A stretch of DNA of 64,000 nucleotides from Streptomyces roseolilacinus (GCF_014649335.1 NZ_BMSV01000010.1:124001-188000), one strand, 5' to 3'. Shown: positions 42,433 to 51,077, counted from the first letter of the stretch. The notes: a model not told the origin generated them from the sequence alone. Translations and numbers: made by a program.

Positions 42433-43716
42433 ATGGCTGCGGCGAGCGGCGGGTACGCCGACATACTCAGGGCTCCGCACGCGCTGCGGCTGCTGGTCGG
42501 CACCCTGGTCGGCCGGCTCCCGAACGGCACGGCGCACGTCGCGATCGCGCTGTTCACCCGCGCGGAAGGCGGCAGCTACAGCCTCGCGGGCGCCCTGGCC
42601 GCCGTGTACGGGCTGGCGACGGCGGCGGGGCAGCCGCTGCTGGGGCGGGCCGTCGACCTGCACGGGCAGCCGCGCGTGCAGCTCCCGGCGGCCCTGGTCT
42701 CGGCGCTGGGCATGGCGTGGCTGGCGGCGGCCGGCATCGGGTCGCTGCCGGTGGCGTTCGCGGCGGTGGTGGTGGCCGGCTTCTTCACCCCGCCCCTGGA
42801 GGGCGGGCTGCGGGCGCTGTGGCCGAGCGTCCTGGGCCGCGAGGACCGGGTGCACCGCGCGTACGCCCTGGACGCCGTGGCGCAGGAGGTCATGTTCACG
42901 GTCGGCCCGCTGCTGGTGACCGTACTGGTGTGGCTCTGGTCGCCGGCGGCCGCGCTGCTGGTGATCAACGCCGCGGGCGTCCTGGGCGCCCTGTCGGTGG
43001 TCGCGTCGGCCCCCTCGCGCGCGTGGCGCTCGGAGCCGCGCGACGCGCACTGGCTGGGGGCGCTGCGCTCGCGCGGGCTGCTCGCGCTGCTGGGCGCGTT
43101 CTTCTTCGTGGGCCTGGCGCTGGGCTCGATCACGGTGGCGGCGCTGGCGTACGCGGACCTCCACGGGGGCGACGCGGTCTACGGGGCGCTGATGGCGGCG
43201 CTGGGCCTGGGCGCGCTGGCCGGCGGGCTGGTGTACGGCGCGCGCTCGTGGGAAGGGGAGCCCGAGGCGCGGCTGCGGGTGCTGGTGGGGCTGCTGGCGC
43301 TGGGCTACCTGCCGCTGGTGCTGGTGCCCGGCGCGGTGGCGATGACGGTGCTGGCGGCCGTGTCGGGCGTCTTCCTGGCCCCGGCCATCGCCTGCGCGTT
43401 CCTCGTCGTGGACCGGCACGCGCTGCGCGGCACGGTGACGGAGGCGTTCTCCTGGCTGGTGACGACCTTCGGGGTCGGCGCAGCGGTGGGGGCGGCCGCG
43501 GCGGGGCCGGCGGTCGAGCTGGCGGGCGTGCCGTGGAGCTTCGGCGTGGCCGGGGCCGGGGGAGTGGCGGCGCTGCTGGTGCTGGTGGCGACCCGGCGTG
43601 TCCTGACCGTCACGGCGGGCGCGGACCGGCCGGAAGCGGGACAACCGGTGCGTGTATCGGAAAATGATCGAAACGGTGCCGTCGAACCCGGTTTCAGCGA
43701 GGGCCGTCAGGCGTAA
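42433..43716 (+). CDS. MFS transporter
   Basis: The 427-residue major facilitator superfamily protein has twelve predicted membrane segments. It shows the loop motif GRAVDLHGQPRVQ between helices 2 and 3, and a central cytoplasmic loop near SAPSRAWRSEPRDAHW. It looks like an exporter of small molecules; the substrate is unknown. ATG 42433 with GGAGGAGGAG upstream is preferred to longer in-frame starts. The TAA stop (43714-43716) forms part of the -10 of pafA. Confidence 0.9.
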   Translation: MAAASGGYADILRAPHALRLLVGTLVGRLPNGTAHVAIALFTRAEGGSYSLAGALAAVYGLATAAGQPLLGRAVDLHGQPRVQLPAALVSALGMAWLAAAGIGSLPVAFAAVVVAGFFTPPLEGGLRALWPSVLGREDRVHRAYALDAVAQEVMFTVGPLLVTVLVWLWSPAAALLVINAAGVLGALSVVASAPSRAWRSEPRDAHWLGALRSRGLLALLGAFFFVGLALGSITVAALAYADLHGGDAVYGALMAALGLGALAGGLVYGARSWEGEPEARLRVLVGLLALGYLPLVLVPGAVAMTVLAAVSGVFLAPAIACAFLVVDRHALRGTVTEAFSWLVTTFGVGAAVGAAAAGPAVELAGVPWSFGVAGAGGVAALLVLVATRRVLTVTAGADRPEAGQPVRVSENDRNGAVEPGFSEGRQA

Positions 43717-43719
43717 TGT
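43714..43719 (+). promoter_or_regulatory. pafA -10 element overlapping the MFS stop codon
   Basis: TAATGT (43714-43719) lies 6 nt before the pafA ATG. Its TAA is the MFS stop codon. There is no Shine-Dalgarno, so pafA is probably read from a leaderless mRNA. Confidence 0.5.
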
Positions 43720-43725
43720 TCTGAC

Positions 43726-45087
43726 ATGGACCGCCGCATTTTCGGGCTGGAGAACGAGTACGGCGTCACGTGCACGTTCAGGGGACAGCGCCGACTGTCT
43801 CCTGACGAAGTGGCGCGCTACCTCTTCCGCCGTGTCGTGTCATGGGGCCGCAGCAGCAACGTCTTTCTGCGGAACGGCGCCCGCCTCTACCTCGACGTGG
43901 GTTCGCATCCGGAATACGCGACGCCGGAATGCGACAACGTGACCGAGCTGGTCACGCACGACAAGGCGGGCGAACGCATTCTCGAAGGTCTGCTCGTGGA
44001 CGCCGAACGCCGCCTGCACGAGGAGGGAATCGCGGGCGACGTCTACCTGTTCAAGAACAACACCGACTCGGCGGGAAACTCCTACGGCTGCCACGAGAAC
44101 TACCTCGTGGCGCGGCACGGGGAGTTCTCGCGGCTCGCGGACATCCTCATCCCCTTCCTCGTCACCCGCCAGCTGCTGTGCGGCGCGGGCAAGGTGCTGC
44201 AGACCCCGCGCGGCGCCGTGTACTGCGTGAGCCAGCGCGCGGAGCACATCTGGGAGGGCGTCAGCTCGGCGACGACCCGGTCCCGGCCGATCATCAACAC
44301 GCGGGACGAGCCGCACGCCGACGCCGAGCGGTACCGGCGGCTGCACGTCATCGTCGGCGACTCGAACATGTCGGAGACGACGACGCTGCTGAAGGTCGGC
44401 GCGACCGACCTGGTGCTGCGGATGATCGAGGCCGGGACGGTCATGCGGGACCTCACCCTGGAGAACCCGATCCGGGCGATCCGCGAGGTCAGCCACGACC
44501 TCACCGGCCGGCGCAAGGTCCGCCTGGCCAGCGGCCGCGAGGCGTCCGCGCTGGAGGTGCAGCGCGAGTACTACGAGAAGGCCGCCGACTTCGTCGACCG
44601 GCGGGGCATCCGCACGGGCACGGTGGCGCAGGTCCTGGAGCTGTGGGGCCGCACGCTGGAGGCGATCGAGGCGGAGGACCTGGACCGGATCGGCACCGAG
44701 ATCGACTGGGTCATGAAGTACAAGCTGCTGGAGCGGTACCGGGCCAAGCACAACATGACCATGTCGCACCCGAGGATCGCGCAGATAGACCTCGCGTACC
44801 ACGACATCCACCGCCGGCGGGGCCTGTACTACCTGCTGGAGAGGAAGGGGCAGGCGGCCCGCGTCTGCAACGACCTGAAGATCTTCGAGGGGAAGTCGGT
44901 ACCGCCGCAGACCACCCGGGCGCGGCTGCGGGGCGACTTCATCCGGCGCGCGCAGGAGCAGCGCCGGGACTTCACGGTGGACTGGGTGCACCTGAAGCTG
45001 AACGACCAGGCGCAGCGCACGGTGCTGTGCAAGGACCCCTTCCGGTCCGTCGACGACCGGGTGGAGAAGCTCATCGCCGGGATGTGA
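43726..45087 (+). CDS. pafA: Pup--protein ligase PafA
   Basis: PafA activates the C-terminal Glu of deamidated Pup with ATP and joins it to substrate lysines. The 453-residue homologue of Dop opens with RRIFGLENEYGVTC (ATP/Mg Glu). It has NGARLYLDVGSHPEYATPECDN, LFKNNTDSAGNSYGCHENYLV and NTRDEPHADAERYRRLHVI, and ends DDRVEKLIAGM. Its ~450-residue length and lack of the extra Dop loop separate it from the gene at 37.3 kb. The ATG follows a -10-like TAATGT by 6 nt (leaderless). A perfect hairpin follows. Confidence 0.97.
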   Translation: MDRRIFGLENEYGVTCTFRGQRRLSPDEVARYLFRRVVSWGRSSNVFLRNGARLYLDVGSHPEYATPECDNVTELVTHDKAGERILEGLLVDAERRLHEEGIAGDVYLFKNNTDSAGNSYGCHENYLVARHGEFSRLADILIPFLVTRQLLCGAGKVLQTPRGAVYCVSQRAEHIWEGVSSATTRSRPIINTRDEPHADAERYRRLHVIVGDSNMSETTTLLKVGATDLVLRMIEAGTVMRDLTLENPIRAIREVSHDLTGRRKVRLASGREASALEVQREYYEKAADFVDRRGIRTGTVAQVLELWGRTLEAIEAEDLDRIGTEIDWVMKYKLLERYRAKHNMTMSHPRIAQIDLAYHDIHRRRGLYYLLERKGQAARVCNDLKIFEGKSVPPQTTRARLRGDFIRRAQEQRRDFTVDWVHLKLNDQAQRTVLCKDPFRSVDDRVEKLIAGM

Positions 45088-45104
45088 GCGCGCGTCGGCG
45101 CCAC

Positions 45105-45136
45105 GGGCCCCGCACCGGCCGTCCGGTGCGGGGCCC
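45105..45136 (+). terminator. terminator hairpin after pafA
   Basis: There is a perfect 14-bp stem (45105-45118 with 45123-45136) around a 4-nt loop, and no T-tract. Confidence 0.75.
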
Positions 45137-45273
45137 GGCGCGTGGGGCGGCCGCCCTGGCGGGGGGAACGCCGGGAGGTGGCGCGCACGTTCCTCGTGCG
45201 GCACCACCCGCACGCCGTAGAGTGGCGCGCACCCGACCGCAAGATCGACCCCCGACCAGATACGAGGCTTCCC

Positions 45274-46269
45274 GTGCGTCGTCGCTCCCTTATCCTCGCC
45301 GTGCCCGCCGGCCTGCTCACCCTGTCGGCCTGCGGTGACGAATCGTCAGACCAGGACAAGGCCAAGGACAAGGACAAGGTCGCCGAGAGCCCGTCGGCGC
45401 CGGAGCCGGGCGCGTCCGCGAAGATCGTGGACGGGCCGCTGCCCGCCATCACCGGCGGCGCGAAGTTCGGTGAGAAGCCCACCATCGCCAAGGGCTCCGG
45501 CAAGCCGTCCACCGACCTGGCGGTGAGGACGGTCATCGCCGGCTCCGGCACGCCGGTCGCCGAGGGCGACTACGTCAGGGCGCACTACCTGGGTCAGATC
45601 TGGGACACGGCGAAGGTCTTCGACAACTCCTACGACCGCAAGCAGCCGCTGATCATCCAGCTCCAGCAGGGCTCGGTCATCGACGGCTGGCGCCTGGGCC
45701 TGGCCGGCCGGAAGACGCGCAGCCGCGTCGAGATGGCCGTCCCGCCGGCCCTCGGGTACGGCTCCGAGGGCCGCGGCGACATCAAGGGCACGGACACGAT
45801 GGTCTTCGTCATCGACATCGAGGAGACCTTCAACGGCACGTCCTCCGCCAAGGGCAAGGAGGTCCCGCAGGACGACGCGGCCCTCCCCGAGGTCGGGACG
45901 AACACGGACGGCAAGGCGCCCGCGATCACCGTCCCGAAGACCGCCGCGCCGAAGAAGCTCGTCGCGAAGTACGTCCTGGAGGGCGACGGCCCGGAGGTGC
46001 AGCCCACCGACCAGCTGCTGCTCCAGTACAAGGGCGTGCTGTGGAACGGCGGCAAGGAGTTCGACTCCAGCTACTCCCGCCGGCAGCTCGCCGCCTTCCC
46101 GCTCCAGCAGCTGATCAAGGGCTGGCAGGAGGGGCTCGCGGGCAAGAAGGTCGGCAGCCGCGTGATGCTGGTCGTGCCCCCGGACAAGGGCTACGGCAAC
46201 CAGGCCTCCGGCGAGATCCCGGCCAACTCCACGCTGGTCTTCACGCTCGACATCCTGGCGAAGATGTAA
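45274..46269 (+). CDS. FKBP-type peptidyl-prolyl isomerase lipoprotein with two FKBP domains
   Basis: The 331-residue exported foldase has a lipoprotein signal (lipobox LSAC, Cys about residue 19) and a charged linker. Two FKBP domains follow. The first is at about 85-195 (VAEGDYVRAHYLGQIWDTAKVFDNSY... VIDGWRLGLAG... VPPALGYGSEG); the second at about 225-331 (QPTDQLLLQYKGVLWNGGKEFDSSY... LIKGWQEGLAGKKVGSR... KGYGNQ). It speeds proline isomerisation in proteins outside the membrane. The start is GTG 45274, with GAGG upstream. A second, cytoplasmic FKBP gene follows 42 bp downstream. Confidence 0.93.
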   Translation: MRRRSLILAVPAGLLTLSACGDESSDQDKAKDKDKVAESPSAPEPGASAKIVDGPLPAITGGAKFGEKPTIAKGSGKPSTDLAVRTVIAGSGTPVAEGDYVRAHYLGQIWDTAKVFDNSYDRKQPLIIQLQQGSVIDGWRLGLAGRKTRSRVEMAVPPALGYGSEGRGDIKGTDTMVFVIDIEETFNGTSSAKGKEVPQDDAALPEVGTNTDGKAPAITVPKTAAPKKLVAKYVLEGDGPEVQPTDQLLLQYKGVLWNGGKEFDSSYSRRQLAAFPLQQLIKGWQEGLAGKKVGSRVMLVVPPDKGYGNQASGEIPANSTLVFTLDILAKM

Positions 46270-46311
46270 GACTGTGCGGGTTGTGCACAAACGATCAACA
46301 GGAGCACTGAC

Positions 46312-46683
46312 GTGAGCATCGACAAGCCCGAGGTCGACTTCCCGGGCGGCGAGCCGCCGGCGGATCTGGAGATCAAGGACATCTGGGTCGGCGACGGCGC
46401 CGAGGCCAAGGCCGGCGATGTGGTGAAGGTCCACTACGTCGGTGTGTCCTTCTCCTCCGGCGAGGAGTTCGACGCCTCCTGGAACCGCGGCACGCCGCTG
46501 CAGTTCCAGCTCGGCGGCGGCCAGGTCATCCCCGGCTGGGACCAGGGCATCCAGGGCATGAAGGTCGGCGGCCGCCGCCAGCTGATCATCCCGCCGCACC
46601 TGGCCTACGGGGACCGCGGCGCCGGCGGCAAGATCAAGCCGGGCGAGACGCTGATCTTCGTCTGCGACCTCGTCGCGGTCTGA
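46312..46683 (+). CDS. FKBP-type peptidyl-prolyl isomerase (cytoplasmic)
   Basis: The 123-residue single FKBP domain has conserved ligand-pocket residues: KVHYVGVSFSSGEEFDASWNRG, QVIPGWDQGIQGMKVGGRRQLIIPPHLAYGDRGAGG and LIFVCDLVAV. It lacks a signal peptide. The start is GTG 46312, with CAGGAG upstream. It is probably co-transcribed with the lipoprotein FKBP and followed by a double hairpin. FKBPs adjoin pafA and pafBC in several actinobacteria; a direct link to pupylation is not shown. Confidence 0.95.
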   Translation: MSIDKPEVDFPGGEPPADLEIKDIWVGDGAEAKAGDVVKVHYVGVSFSSGEEFDASWNRGTPLQFQLGGGQVIPGWDQGIQGMKVGGRRQLIIPPHLAYGDRGAGGKIKPGETLIFVCDLVAV

Positions 46684-46689
46684 TCCGGC

Positions 46690-46754
46690 CCTCCGCCGCG
46701 CCCCGCGCGGCGGAGGCAGGCCCCCGGGGCCCGCGCCCACCGGGCGCGGGCCCC
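46690..46754 (+). terminator. double terminator hairpin after the FKBP gene
   Basis: Two consecutive hairpins are present: an 11-bp stem (46690-46700 with 46706-46716) and a perfect 13-bp stem (46726-46738 with 46742-46754, loop ACC). Confidence 0.75.
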
Positions 46755-46887
46755 ACCCGGCTCCGCCCGCCCCGCGCGGACCGCGACGGGTGTTCGAGCC
46801 GATCAGGGGGCGACTTTGGTCACGCGCGCCCGGAGCGGTACGGTCATCGGGCGATAGGGACTCCATACGAAGAGGTGCTGGGCGTCG

Positions 46888-47874
46888 ATGGCCATTGCCA
46901 AGGCCGAGCGGCTGATGAATCTCGCGCTGTGCCTGCTGGGCACGCGGCGGCCGCTCAGCAAGCGCGAGCTGCGCGGCTCCATCGAGGCGTACGTGGAGGC
47001 GTTCGGCCCCGGCGACGGCGGCCCCACCCCGTCCGACGACTCCTTCAGCCGCATGTTCGAGCGCGACAAGGACGACCTGCGCGAGCTCGGGCTGGTCATC
47101 GAGACCGTCGAGAACCTGGACGGCGAGACCGGCTACCTCGCCCGCCGCGACTCCAACCGCCTCCCGCCCATCCAGCTGGACGCCGAGGAGGCCGCCGCCC
47201 TCGGCCTGGCCGCCAAGGTCTGGCAGCAGGCCCGCCTCGCCGGGGCCGCCAGCGGCGCCCTGCAGAAGCTGCGCGCCGCCGGCATGCCCGAGGCGGAGGA
47301 CCCGTACGACGACCGGCCCGGCGCCCTCGAACCGCGCATCCCGGTCCACGAGGCCGCCTTCGAACCGCTGATGCTGGCCTGCCGCGACCGCCGGCCCGTG
47401 GTCTTCGAGTACCGCAAGTCCAACGCCGCCCGCGCCGAGACCCGGCACGTCGAGCCGTGGACCCTGGAGTGCTGGCGCGGCCACTGGTACCTCGCCGGCT
47501 GGGACCGGGACCGCGGCGCCGAGCGCGTCTTCCGGCTCTCCCGCATCACCGGCAAGGTCCGCTCCCGCGCCGGCGCCTTCACCGCGCCCGTCCCCGACGT
47601 GTCCACCGTCCGCGAGGCCGTGGAGCGCTGGGCCGGCGAGAGCGCCACCCGCACCGCGCTGATCCGGCTGCGCGCCGGCTGCGGCTACCCGCTGCGCGCC
47701 CGCGCCCTGACCGTGCGGGACCGCGGCGACGGCTGGGACGAGCTGGAGATCCCCTACGGGCACGGCCTGGACGCCTGGCTCGTCGAGTTCGGCCCCGACG
47801 TCGTCGTACGGGAACCCGCGGACCTGCGCGCCGACGTGGTGGACCGGCTGCGCGCCGTCGCCGAGGGCAGCTGA
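46888..47874 (+). CDS. pafB: WYL-domain transcriptional regulator PafB
   Basis: The 328-residue protein has an N-terminal winged-helix region (about 1-90, NLALCLLGTRRPLSKRELRGSIEAY) followed by a WYL domain (about 145-220; VFEYRKSNA... HVEPWTLECWRGHWYLAGWDRDRG) and a WCX C-terminal extension. In mycobacteria PafB with PafC activates most LexA-independent DNA-damage genes, with the WYL domains sensing nucleic acid. The start is ATG 46888, with AGAGG upstream. pafC follows 38 bp downstream. Confidence 0.94.
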   Translation: MAIAKAERLMNLALCLLGTRRPLSKRELRGSIEAYVEAFGPGDGGPTPSDDSFSRMFERDKDDLRELGLVIETVENLDGETGYLARRDSNRLPPIQLDAEEAAALGLAAKVWQQARLAGAASGALQKLRAAGMPEAEDPYDDRPGALEPRIPVHEAAFEPLMLACRDRRPVVFEYRKSNAARAETRHVEPWTLECWRGHWYLAGWDRDRGAERVFRLSRITGKVRSRAGAFTAPVPDVSTVREAVERWAGESATRTALIRLRAGCGYPLRARALTVRDRGDGWDELEIPYGHGLDAWLVEFGPDVVVREPADLRADVVDRLRAVAEGS

Positions 47875-47912
47875 CCGGCAGGCGCTGAAGGAAACGGACG
47901 GACGGACGAGCG

Positions 47913-48869
47913 ATGGCCCCCAACGCGATCGACCAGACCAGGCGGATGCTCTCCCTGGTGACCTACCTGCGGGAACGCCCCGGCGCCCACGTCGGCGACG
48001 TGGCCCGCGCCTTCGGCATCACCGAGGCCGAGCTGATCGCCGACCTCGACGTCCTGCCCATGTGCGGCACCAGCTTCCGCGGCGGCGACCTGCTCGACAT
48101 CGACACCGACGGCGAGCAGATCTGGTGGCACAACCCCGACGACGTGGCCGAACCGCTGCGCATCGCCGCCGACGAGGCCACCGCCCTGCTCGTCGCCGCC
48201 CGCGCCGTCGCCACCCTGCCGGGGCTGCGGGAGAGCGACCGCGAGGCCCTGCTGCGCGCCACCGCCAAGCTGGAGGCCGCCGCCGGGGAGGCGGCCGGCG
48301 CCAGCTCCCGGCTGTCGGTCACCTTCGAGTCCGAGGGCGGCGTCTTCGCCGAGGTCGACCGGGCCATCTCCGAACGGCGCCGGCTCTGGCTGCGCTACTA
48401 CTCCCCGGCGCGCGACGAGCTGACGGAACGCGAGGTCGACCCGATCCGGCTGTTCGCCGTCGGCCACACGTACATGGAGGCGTGGTGCCGGCTCTCCGAG
48501 GCCCGGCGCACCTTCCGCCTCGACCGGGTGGCCGAGATCCGGATCCTCGACGAGCCGTCCGCGCCCCCGGAGATCGAGCTGCGCGACCTGTCCGAGGGAC
48601 TCGTCCAGCCCTCCGCCGACGACCCCGAGGTCGTCGTCGAGGTCGGGCCCGGCGGCCGCTGGGTCGCCGAGTACTACCCGCACGACAGCGCCGAGGAACT
48701 GCCCGACGGCGGGCTGCGCATCACCCTGCGCACCCCCGACCCCGCCTCGTTGCGGCGGCTCGCCCTGCGCCTCGGGCGCGACGGGCACATCGCCGCCCCG
48801 GCGGCGCTCGCCGAGAGCGCGCGCCGCGCGGCGCGCGAGGCCCTCGCCGCGTACGGGGACCGGGGCTGA
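47913..48869 (+). CDS. pafC: WYL-domain transcriptional regulator PafC
   Basis: The 318-residue paralogue and partner of PafB has an N-terminal winged helix (about 5-70, TRRMLSLVTYLRERPGAHVGDVARAFGITEAELIADLDVL), a WYL domain (about 150-215; LWLRYYSPARDELTEREVDPIRLFAVGHTYMEAWCRLSEARRTFRLDRV) and a WCX domain. Together PafBC form the DNA-damage activator known from mycobacteria. The start is ATG 47913, with AAGGAAA upstream. It lies in an operon with pafB. Confidence 0.94.
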   Translation: MAPNAIDQTRRMLSLVTYLRERPGAHVGDVARAFGITEAELIADLDVLPMCGTSFRGGDLLDIDTDGEQIWWHNPDDVAEPLRIAADEATALLVAARAVATLPGLRESDREALLRATAKLEAAAGEAAGASSRLSVTFESEGGVFAEVDRAISERRRLWLRYYSPARDELTEREVDPIRLFAVGHTYMEAWCRLSEARRTFRLDRVAEIRILDEPSAPPEIELRDLSEGLVQPSADDPEVVVEVGPGGRWVAEYYPHDSAEELPDGGLRITLRTPDPASLRRLALRLGRDGHIAAPAALAESARRAAREALAAYGDRG

Positions 48870-48922
48870 CACGCGCCCGGGGACCGGCGGCCACGTCACA
48901 CCGGCAGGAGGAGAGGAAAGCC

Positions 48923-49195
48923 ATGGGGGACACGGGAGGCACGTCTCCGCTGTCCGGCGTCCCGCAGCCGCGCCGCCCGGTCCTCTTCAAGGCCGCCTGC
49001 CCCGAGTGCCGCTCCCGGTTTGAACTGCCCCCGGGGTCCCTGCGGCTGGCCATCGGCGCCAGCCGGCGCACCACCTTCTACTCCTTCACCTGCCCCGAGT
49101 GCGGCTCGGCCGTCCGCAAGCCCGCCGGGGAGCGCATCGTCGAACTCCTCACCGGCGGCGGGGTGCGGACGCTGCGGCTCCACTCCACCGTCTGA
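48923..49195 (+). CDS. zinc-ribbon hypothetical protein
   Basis: The 90-residue protein has two Cys-x2-Cys knuckles 37 residues apart (KAACPECRSRF and FTCPECGSAVR), a zinc-ribbon arrangement. The rest has no recognisable domain. It is conserved in my memory of streptomycete gene order between pafC and tatA, with no assigned function. The start is ATG 48923, with GGAGGAGAGG 8 nt upstream. It lies 53 bp after pafC and probably belongs to the same transcript. Confidence 0.8.
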   Translation: MGDTGGTSPLSGVPQPRRPVLFKAACPECRSRFELPPGSLRLAIGASRRTTFYSFTCPECGSAVRKPAGERIVELLTGGGVRTLRLHSTV

Positions 49196-49214
49196 CACGG
49201 TCTAGGCTCTGTCC

Positions 49215-49463
49215 ATGTTCTGGCCCATGCTCGCCGTCGCCCTGGGGTTCCTCGGGATCGCCGTCCTCGGCGTCCTCGGTGTCCGGGTGTTCATCGAGGC
49301 CCAGCGCCTCGGCCGTCAAGTGACGCGCACCACACAGCGGATCAACAGCGCCGCCGAGGAACTGGAGAAGGCGTCCCTCAACCTCGCGCGGACCGGCGAC
49401 GGCCTGCCGTACCGCCGGCCGGCGGCCGACGCGGCCGACACTCCCCGTACACCACCCCCGTGA
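49215..49463 (+). CDS. small single-span membrane protein
   Basis: The 82-residue protein has one N-terminal membrane segment (about 3-26, WPMLAVALGFLGIAVLGVLGVRVF), then an amphipathic helix (QVTRTTQRINSAAEELEKASLNL) and a Pro-rich tail. The layout resembles TatA/TatB or DUF948-like anchors, but the TatA FG hinge is missing. A -10-like TAGGCT (49203-49208) is 6 nt before the ATG without a Shine-Dalgarno, so its mRNA is probably leaderless. tatA follows 137 bp downstream. The function is unknown. Confidence 0.75.
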   Translation: MFWPMLAVALGFLGIAVLGVLGVRVFIEAQRLGRQVTRTTQRINSAAEELEKASLNLARTGDGLPYRRPAADAADTPRTPPP

Positions 49464-49600
49464 CTCCCGCACCGGGGGTACGCCGGGGGATTGCCCCCCG
49501 TTCACCGGTGAGGGTTACGATGAATGCCCGCGCGGGCGGCCCGCAGGGTCATGCGTCCGCACCGCTCCGGTTCAGGACCTCGGTCAGAAGGTAGGGAAAC

Positions 49601-49882
49601 ATGGGTCAGGTCGGTATCTGGCATCTGGCCATCGTGGTGGGCATCTTCGTGCTGCTGTTCGGCGCGAAGAAGCTGCCGGAGGTGGCCCGTTCGCTGGGCA
49701 AGTCCGCCCGCATCCTCAAGAGCGAGGCCGCCGCCATGAAGAACGACGGGGCCGCCAAGGACGACGCGGCGCCGGCCGGCACCGCCGAGCAGACCGCCGC
49801 TCCCCGGACCATCCAGGCAGCTCCCGGTGACGTCGCGTCCGCCCGCCCGGTGGAGGAGCCCAAGCGGACCACCCAGGGCTGA
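49601..49882 (+). CDS. tatA: Sec-independent translocase subunit TatA
   Basis: TatA is the pore-forming component for export of folded proteins with twin-arginine signals. The 93-residue protein has an N-terminal membrane helix (IWHLAIVVGIFVLLFGAKKLPEVARSLG), the FGAKKLPE hinge and amphipathic helix, then a low-complexity tail. The start is ATG 49601, with AGAAGGTAGGG upstream. tatC follows in the same direction after 83 bp. A likely client in this window is the propeller protein at 11.1 kb. Confidence 0.95.
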   Translation: MGQVGIWHLAIVVGIFVLLFGAKKLPEVARSLGKSARILKSEAAAMKNDGAAKDDAAPAGTAEQTAAPRTIQAAPGDVASARPVEEPKRTTQG

Positions 49883-49965
49883 CGCCCCGGGATGCGGTTC
49901 ACGGTTCACCCCAGGCACACGGTGGCCGCCGGACGGTCGGCCGCCCTCCGAGACAAGGACGTGGG

Positions 49966-50904
49966 TTGCTCAAGTCTGCCCGCAAGAAGCCCAAGGACCC
50001 CGAGGGGCGGATGCCCCTCGTCGATCATCTGCGCGAGCTCCGCAACCGGCTGGTCAAGTCCCTGCTGGCCTTCATCCCGCTGATGATCGTGGCGCTGTTC
50101 TTCTCCAAGGACATCGCCGAGTTCCTGAGCTCCCCCGTGCCCCGGTGCGCGAGCGAGCTGGAGCCGGCCGCGCGGGCCGGCAAGTGCGCGGTGCTCTCGC
50201 AGATCGGCATCACGTCCCCCTTCACCACGTACGTCAAGGTCGGCATCATGGCCGGCCTCGTCGCGTCCGCCCCGGTCTGGCTCTACCAGCTGTGGGCGTT
50301 CATCGCGCCGGGCCTGCACCGGAACGAGAAGAAGTACGCGATCTCCACGGTCGTGATCGGCTCGCCGCTGTTCCTCGCCGGCGGCTACCTCGCGTACTGG
50401 ATCCTCCCGCACGCGGTGCCGCTGCTGCTCAGCTTCAGCGTCGACGGCTCGGTGAACTACATCACCGTCGACGACATGATCGGCATGACCATCAAGCTGG
50501 TCCTCGCCTTCGGTCTCGCCTTCCAGCTGCCGCTGCTGCTCATCCTGCTCAACATGGGCGGCGTGGTCAGCGGTGCGCGGATGCTCGGCTGGTGGCGCGG
50601 CATGGTCATGGGCATCGCGATCTTCGCGGCGATCGTCACGCCCACCGACCCGCTGTCCATGATCGCGCTCCAGGTGCCGCTCACGGCGCTGTACTTCGCG
50701 GCCGTCGGCTTCTCCCTGCTCAACGACCGCCGCCGGCGCCGGCAGCAGGGCCCCGAACTGGACGACGACGAGGCGTCCAGCCTCGACCTCAGGCCCGAGC
50801 CGATCGCCCCCGTCGAGCCCGTCGCCGCGCCCGCCCTGCCCGAGCAGGCCGTCGGGGACGCCGCCCCGGCCCGGCGCGTCAACGGCTACGACGACGTCAC
50901 CTGA
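49966..50904 (+). CDS. tatC: Sec-independent translocase subunit TatC
   Basis: TatC is the receptor for twin-arginine signal peptides. The 312-residue protein has six membrane segments, the conserved N-terminal MPLVDHLRELRNRLVKSL and the first periplasmic loop with SPFTTYVKVG. A Pro/Glu-rich cytoplasmic tail (about 255-312) extends beyond the usual ~260 residues. The reading frame opens at TTG 49966, with AAGGA 7 nt upstream. If TTG is not used, a later start at Met16 (RMPLVDHL) would shorten the basic N-terminus. A hairpin terminator follows. Confidence 0.94.
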   Translation: MLKSARKKPKDPEGRMPLVDHLRELRNRLVKSLLAFIPLMIVALFFSKDIAEFLSSPVPRCASELEPAARAGKCAVLSQIGITSPFTTYVKVGIMAGLVASAPVWLYQLWAFIAPGLHRNEKKYAISTVVIGSPLFLAGGYLAYWILPHAVPLLLSFSVDGSVNYITVDDMIGMTIKLVLAFGLAFQLPLLLILLNMGGVVSGARMLGWWRGMVMGIAIFAAIVTPTDPLSMIALQVPLTALYFAAVGFSLLNDRRRRRQQGPELDDDEASSLDLRPEPIAPVEPVAAPALPEQAVGDAAPARRVNGYDDVT

Positions 50905-50931
50905 GCCCCCGGAACCCCGCACGACGTGAAT

Positions 50932-50962
50932 GGCCGGCCGCGCGCACGCAGCGCGGCCGGCC
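50932..50962 (+). terminator. terminator hairpin after tatC
   Basis: There is a perfect 12-bp stem GGCCGGCCGCGC/GCGCGGCCGGCC (50932-50943 with 50951-50962) around a 7-nt loop. The flanks GTGAA/TTCAC extend the pairing. Confidence 0.7.
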
Positions 50963-51077
50963 GTTCACCGTACGCGATGGAAAAACGTGCCGCCGGCGAC
51001 CCGGCGACGAACGCCCGGACAAGGTCGAATAAACGCTGAGCTGACTGTCAGCGGCGGCGGGTAGTCTCGATAACAAG

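Noticed and set aside
41250..43716. Recent insertion of the LacI/MFS pair into the proteasome locus
   Set aside because: There are no direct repeats, composition shift or mobility genes. I recall the same arrangement in S. coelicolor, so it is probably ancestral.
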